A stretch of 18,655 nt of DNA, from positions 1 through 18,655 of the forward strand of contig DIFE01000063.1 of NCBI GenBank assembly GCA_002418985.1. Reading direction: 5' to 3'. This DNA comes from Deltaproteobacteria bacterium UBA5756. GTDB lineage: Bacteria; Desulfobacterota; Syntrophorhabdia; Syntrophorhabdales; Syntrophorhabdaceae. Made by a program: the position numbers and the translations under genes. This document shows, piece by piece, positions 14,820 through 18,655 of the stretch; position 1 is the first letter of the stretch, and the number at the start of each line of letters is the position of its first letter. The notes under the pieces were generated by a model, which had not been told where the DNA came from, made no database searches, and worked only from the letters and a program-made list of their open reading frames with translations.

Positions 14820-14982
14820 TCTTGACTCATCGTTGTGTAATATGATACATAACAATAGCTATATATCATATAGGTAGGACGACTATAGTACTACATAATG
14901 ATAAGGAAGACGGTAATATACACGTATGTAAACCTATAAGGTATGATGAGTACTATTGTTCTACCATATGAATAATTTTGAA
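14820..14982 (+). promoter_or_regulatory. AT-rich leader of the porin gene with multiple inverted repeats
   Basis: The non-coding stretch after the autotransporter is much richer in A+T than its neighbours. It contains TTGACT (14823-14828) as the best -35; a -10 is not clear. ATATGATA (14840-14847) is inverted at 14864-14871. ACTATAGT and TAGTACTA overlap at 14882-14893. AACAATAG (14851-14858) pairs with CTATTGTT (14953-14960), and CATATAGGTAG (14867-14877) pairs with CTACCATATG (14961-14970) with one bulge. The AAGGAGG of the porin follows at once. Confidence 0.45.
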
Positions 14983-14992
14983 GGAGGCAGGA

Positions 14993-16264
14993 ATGAAGAA
15001 ACTCTTATTGGCCCTATTTGTAATTTCTCTTATTGTTCCGGCACTGGGTAATGCGGGCAGCGTATCGAGCAGATACGACGTTACTTTCGGTGGTTTCGTG
15101 AAATACGACCTCGGTTATTCATCTCAGAATACCAGTGCAGACGCAGGTTCCGCGTTCAGGAAGAGCTCATCCACACGATCAGTTCTGGCAGACGAGTATG
15201 GCAACACCTTCCAGAGCGGTGGTGAGACCCGTTTCAACTTTCTCATCAAGGGTCCCGATCTGTGGGGCGCCAGGACAAGTGCCTTCATCGAAGGCGACTT
15301 CCGCGGTGTAACGACAGGCAACCAGTATGGTGGATTCCAGCTGAGACACGCTTTCATGAAATTTAACTGGACCTCGGCGGAGTTGATGATCGGCCAGAAC
15401 TGGCAGCAGTGGGGCATGCCCTACTACGGGACATGGCTCGGCACCAGCGATTTCAACCAGTACTTGAGGGGTATCAGGACTCCCCAGATGGCTTTGCGGT
15501 ATTTCTTCACCAAGGAATTTAACGCGATGGTCGGTATTACCGGCGCAACAGACTGGTCGGACGGAACCCGTCAGTTCAATGACGGTTATGCCAGAAGCAA
15601 CTGGCCCGGACTTCAGAGCGAGATTGCATACTGGACGGACCGCTGCGGCAAGATCGGCCCCCACAACCTGAAGTTCGCCCTCGGTGCGTACTATGGCAGG
15701 GACAAAGAAACCTACGTCGATCCGGTCAATGCGGCGAACTACAAAGACGATACGATCAATGCCTGGGTGTCCGCGTTCAGGTACTCCGTACCGATCGTTC
15801 CCGAGAAACAGGGCAACAAAGCAATGTCCGTTCTTCTTAACGGCAACTTTTTCATCGGCCAGAATGTGGCCGGGAACAAATGGATGAGCACTCCCAGTTA
15901 TGGTGCCTACCTGAGACCGGGAAACGATGCGGCCGCACCGACGCTCTTCGGTCTTTTCGCGCAGGCGTCATGGTGGCTCACCAACAATGTGTCGCTCAAC
16001 GGCCTGTACGGCTACTTGAAGTACAACTACAGCGAATGGGCACGCACCAACAGCGCGGTAGCGCGTGACCGGATCAACATGTCACAAACGTATGCCGTCA
16101 ACCTTCTCTGGGATGCGAACAAGGCCATCAGGTTCGGAATAGAGTGGATGACGATGTTCAACAGTTTCAACGGCAAGGGCCAGGGTACGGGCACCGGGGC
16201 CGGCTTTGCCGATGGCAGCGGCACCATAAACCAGTACAGGCTCGCAGCCTGGTACTTCTTTTAA
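14993..16264 (+). CDS. outer-membrane beta-barrel porin
   Basis: Protein of 423 aa. Start at ATG with AAGGAGG eight bases upstream; a start 5 codons earlier would fall before this site. Signal peptide MKKLLLALFVISLIVPALGNA. The mature chain shows alternating strands typical of porins: FGGFVKYDLGYSS, GETRFNFLIKGPDLWG, RTSAFIEGDF, FQLRHAFMKFNW, ELMIGQNWQQWG, and a last strand YRLAAWYFF ending in Phe, the signal for outer-membrane insertion. The pattern 'FIEGDF...LRHAF...G..W..W' resembles DcaP-like and related substrate-specific porins. It would form a channel for small solutes; the solute is unknown. A hairpin terminator follows and an unusual AT-rich leader precedes it. Confidence 0.85.
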   Translation: MKKLLLALFVISLIVPALGNAGSVSSRYDVTFGGFVKYDLGYSSQNTSADAGSAFRKSSSTRSVLADEYGNTFQSGGETRFNFLIKGPDLWGARTSAFIEGDFRGVTTGNQYGGFQLRHAFMKFNWTSAELMIGQNWQQWGMPYYGTWLGTSDFNQYLRGIRTPQMALRYFFTKEFNAMVGITGATDWSDGTRQFNDGYARSNWPGLQSEIAYWTDRCGKIGPHNLKFALGAYYGRDKETYVDPVNAANYKDDTINAWVSAFRYSVPIVPEKQGNKAMSVLLNGNFFIGQNVAGNKWMSTPSYGAYLRPGNDAAAPTLFGLFAQASWWLTNNVSLNGLYGYLKYNYSEWARTNSAVARDRINMSQTYAVNLLWDANKAIRFGIEWMTMFNSFNGKGQGTGTGAGFADGSGTINQYRLAAWYFF

Positions 16265-16302
16265 GATTTCCTGTCAGCCTGTTGTTGTGAACAAGGATAA
16301 GA

Positions 16303-16326
16303 CAAAGGGCCCTTTCGGGCCCTTTG
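16303..16326. terminator. hairpin terminator between porin and CBM48 genes
   Basis: CAAAGGGCCC (16303-16312), loop TTTC, GGGCCCTTTG (16317-16326): a perfect 10-bp stem. It lies 39 nt after the porin stop and 18 nt beyond the stop of the convergent gene, so it can serve both. The U-tracts are poor on both sides. Confidence 0.75.
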
Positions 16327-16344
16327 CTATATAAGCGGCATCCC

Positions 16345-16617
16345 TTACACCCATACGACGCAGTTAAAAATTCCGATCTGGTTGACCCGCCGTGCCGGGG
16401 TATTGGGATCGCCGCACCAGACGCCGTCAACGATAAAACGGTATTCATGGATCCCGGGGTTGAGGTTTATCGTGGTTCTCCAGGTTCCATCCTTACATTT
16501 CCTGAGGGGGCGTGCGGTCTTGCGCCAGTTATTGAAGCTTCGTGCTATGAAGACTTCATGCGCCGAGGGTGCGTAAAGTTTGAATGTCACCCTCTTCTTG
16601 TGATTCTTTTCAGTCAT
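16345..16617 (-). CDS. small CBM48/AMPK-type glycogen-binding domain protein
   Basis: About 90 aa (102 if the ATG at 16653 is used; neither start has a strong ribosome binding site). The whole protein is a single carbohydrate-binding module: VTFKLYAPSAHEVFIARSFN, NWRKTARPLRK, DGTWRTTINLNPGIHEYRFI and VDGVWCGDPN. These match the CBM48/AMPK1-CBM pattern with its two Trp and the G..EY.F.VDG strand. No catalytic domain or signal peptide. Stand-alone proteins of this type are thought to bind alpha-glucans such as glycogen, but the function is not established. It is convergent with the porin gene and separated from the two-component operon by about 240 nt. Confidence 0.85.
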   Translation of the reverse strand: MTEKNHKKRVTFKLYAPSAHEVFIARSFNNWRKTARPLRKCKDGTWRTTINLNPGIHEYRFIVDGVWCGDPNTPARRVNQIGIFNCVVWV

Positions 16618-16857
16618 TGCCAGGAAACACCTTTCAAGGAATTGATGACGCATGGCAGCCTGACGAAAACTTCACTCAAGATCACCTGTACAACTCTATA
16701 ATAAGAACCCGGTCGTGTCTGTCGCAGAAGCGCTATTTATTTTGTAGTAGTTTTGTAAAATGTCGTGTCATCGTTTTTTGTCGCGATGGGCCGGGGACAG
16801 CAGGCTTTGGCGTGCTGCTGTTTTTGGAAGGGAAAAAAGTTGCGGCCGGTGGAAAGA

Positions 16858-17490
16858 TTACTCCACGAGACCGTATTTCACGGCATACCAGATCAATTCG
16901 TTGGTCTTCTTGACGGAGATTTTTTCGAGAATTCTGACCCGGTACGTTCGGACGGTATTTATGCTGAGGTGGAGCTGTTCGGCAATCTCCTTGTTCGTCA
17001 GTCCGCTCGCGACCATCTTCATTACCTGGAGTTCGCGAATGGAAAGCTTCTCGTGCGGGGAGGCTTCCGTATCGGATTCAAAATCCAGAACCATCTGCTC
17101 TGCAAACGCCGGGTTGACATATCTCTTCCCCGAAAGGATCTTGTTTACCGCGGCGACCAGCTCTTCCGATGCGCTCCGTTTCGTAATATAGCCCTGCGCC
17201 CCAGCCTTTATGGAACGCACCGCGTATTGTTCCTCGGGATACATGCTGACTATCAGAACGGGGAGCCTCGTCCGTTTCTTCTTGATCTCTTTCAGAGCTT
17301 CGAGGCCGTTTATATCGGGAAGAGAAATATCCAGCAGGACCAGGTTGTAATCATTGTGATGAATTTTGTTGATCAGTTCATAGCCTCTGCGTGCCTCATC
17401 GAATATCATATCGGTGAAATGCTCCTGGAGTATCTCCTTGAGACCTTTCAATACCACGGGGTGGTCGTCGGCGATAATGACTCGCAACAT
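16858..17490 (-). CDS. NarL/FixJ-family response regulator
   Basis: Protein of 210 aa. The receiver domain (1-120) has the acidic pair Asp8-Asp9, phospho-acceptor Asp54 in LVLLDISLP, switch Ser82 and Lys104. The LuxR-type helix-turn-helix (about 147-205) reads LSIRELQVMKMVASGLTNKE, IAEQLHLSINTVRTYRVRI. It should bind DNA after phosphorylation by the upstream kinase. Start at MLRVIIADDHPV, with AAGGAGG upstream located inside the last codons of the kinase gene. The kinase stop is 4 nt before this start, so the two are translated together. All key residues are present. Its regulon is unknown; the nearby porin is a reasonable but untested target. Confidence 0.93.
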   Translation of the reverse strand: MLRVIIADDHPVVLKGLKEILQEHFTDMIFDEARRGYELINKIHHNDYNLVLLDISLPDINGLEALKEIKKKRTRLPVLIVSMYPEEQYAVRSIKAGAQGYITKRSASEELVAAVNKILSGKRYVNPAFAEQMVLDFESDTEASPHEKLSIRELQVMKMVASGLTNKEIAEQLHLSINTVRTYRVRILEKISVKKTNELIWYAVKYGLVE

Positions 17491-17494
17491 CTGC

Positions 17495-18364
17495 CTATCC
17501 CTCCTTGTGCGAAGCACTGACCGGGCGGAGCGGAACCGTAAGGGTGACTGTTGTGCCTTTTCCCCGGACTCCCATAATGGTCAGGGTTCCACCCATTGCA
17601 TGCGCCCGCTCGTGCATGCCCGTCAGGCCGATGGATCTCGGATCCACAAGCTCTTTCTTTGTGATGCCTTTGCCATTATCGCTTATTTCCATGGTAAAGA
17701 TACCCTTCTTTTTTTTCAGTGATATTGTGACGTCCTGTGCGCGCGAATGGCGCACCACGTTTGTGAGCGACTCCTGAAGGATACGAAAAGCTCCTGTGGA
17801 AATAGTGTCGTTGAGCCCTATTTTATATGGTTCGGAGATTATACGGCATAGAATATTCGTTCTTTTGGTAAGGTCTCTTACAGCGAGTTCTACTGCATCT
17901 CTCAGGCCGAAGTCGTCGAGGGCCACGGGTCTCAATCTTGCCGACATCTGCTGGACTGTTATGATGGTGCGGTCAAGGGCAGCGAGCACGGAGTTCAATC
18001 TTTCCAGAATGACTCCTTCGTTTTCCGGCAGCCTTCTCTTTATCCAGCTGACATCGAGTTTCATTCCCGTCAGGGCCTGCCCGAATTCATCGTGAAGTTC
18101 TCGCGAAAGTGTCGTGCGTTCCTCTTCCCGTATCTTCTGCAGGTGGATGCTGAGATGGCGTAACCGTTCGTGTGAATCCTGCAAGGCGGCTTCGATATTT
18201 CTTCTTTCCGTGATCTCCCGTTTGAGCAGTTCGTTCAATTCGGACAATCGGGCCGTACGCTGCCTGACCCGTTGTTCCAGGACTTCATGAGTCTCCGGTC
18301 CATATGATGATGCCGCTGTTTCCGGTTGGACAGCATGTCTTCCGATCGTACCGGAATCGTCCAT
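17495..18364 (-). CDS. NarX/DegS-type histidine kinase, soluble, no recognised sensor domain
   Basis: Protein of 289 aa from MDDSGTIGRH, chosen because AAGGGGAG lies five bases upstream; a longer frame to 18460 has no ribosome binding site. Residues about 24-80 are a likely coiled coil (LEQRVRQRTARLSELNELLK). A HisKA_3 domain follows with phospho-acceptor His91 in RELHDEFGQ and RPVALDDFGL. The HATPase has the N-box Asn202 (LQESLTNVVRHS), SDNGKGI (228-234) and GLTGMHERA. No transmembrane segment, PAS or GAF domain is visible, so it is probably cytoplasmic and may take its signal from a separate partner protein. It phosphorylates the co-operonic regulator, by family knowledge. Confidence 0.92.
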   Translation of the reverse strand: MDDSGTIGRHAVQPETAASSYGPETHEVLEQRVRQRTARLSELNELLKREITERRNIEAALQDSHERLRHLSIHLQKIREEERTTLSRELHDEFGQALTGMKLDVSWIKRRLPENEGVILERLNSVLAALDRTIITVQQMSARLRPVALDDFGLRDAVELAVRDLTKRTNILCRIISEPYKIGLNDTISTGAFRILQESLTNVVRHSRAQDVTISLKKKKGIFTMEISDNGKGITKKELVDPRSIGLTGMHERAHAMGGTLTIMGVRGKGTTVTLTVPLRPVSASHKEG

Positions 18365-18541
18365 TGTTCTCCCCTTATGCAGACTTTCAAAGCCTGGATA
18401 TCGCGCACCCCGCCGGTATTCATGGCCATCACCGGCCTCCGGTATACTGGTTTTGCACATCCAGCGAAAAAAGTCTGTCGGTGTATCTTAGTCGGAGGAG
18501 ACAAACCCCTGAAGTCATCTCCGCCCTGACAACATATACGA

Positions 18542-18569
18542 ATTATAGCAACGAAATCCGCAAGTGCAA
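18542..18569 (-). promoter_or_regulatory. candidate promoter of the two-component operon
   Basis: Minus-strand TTGCAC (18564-18569), 16-nt spacer and a perfect TATAAT (18542-18547). This would leave a leader of about 170 nt before the kinase start. The stretch 18365-18655 otherwise shows no gene; a short upstream in-frame extension of the kinase is possible. Confidence 0.4.
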
Positions 18570-18655
18570 CAGGGGTAAGACATCGTTTGCGCCGAATGCC
18601 TTGATATCGCTTGATTTTATGGGTATGTAATCAGTACTGTCCGGTTAAAATAGGG

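Overview
The window comes from a Gram-negative bacterium. It encodes a type V autotransporter with an outer-membrane beta-domain, a second beta-barrel porin ending in Phe, and a lipoprotein with a lipobox. The mix of toxin-antitoxin genes, a zinc-dependent phospholipase C-like protein, a PATR-repeat autotransporter and a NarX-type two-component pair would fit a deltaproteobacterial-grade organism. That placement is an inference; no rRNA or other taxonomic marker is present.

Left part (1-7300) is an accessory region of toxin-antitoxin-type genes in both orientations with decayed pieces. It holds the end of a VapC/PIN toxin, a hicB antitoxin gene cut by an in-frame TAG, an overlapping parD/parE-like pair, and a Fic adenylyltransferase gene (class II, SxxxEG and HPFSDGNGRTGR motifs) followed 13 nt later by a small two-repeat beta-rich protein of unknown function. 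The fic/small-protein locus is duplicated. In the left copy fic has lost a net 912 nt in frame, leaving a 29-codon remnant, while the small gene, its ribosome binding site and the upstream operator-like boxes are kept. A repeat of about 158 bp with two hairpins occurs three times here. Imperfect 30-32 bp direct repeats flank the parDE-like pair. Next come a phospholipase C-like gene with an overlapping or adjacent lipoprotein gene, and a DUF4143-type AAA ATPase that may be translated from a leaderless mRNA. A second hicB tail lies between the ATPase and the autotransporter.

Middle part (7427-14735) is one 2392-codon autotransporter gene. Its passenger is built from 18 modules of four fixed lengths (113, 100/101, 64 and 89/90 codons) in the order A A D B C B C B C B A C B A C B D B. 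Long stretches of DNA identity between copies point to recent duplication or gene conversion.

Right part (14736-18655) holds an AT-rich leader full of inverted repeats, an outer-membrane porin gene, a hairpin terminator shared with a convergent small CBM48 (glycogen-binding) gene, and a histidine kinase/response regulator operon. The kinase shows no membrane segment or recognisable sensor domain. Whether the two-component pair controls the porin or autotransporter cannot be told from the sequence.
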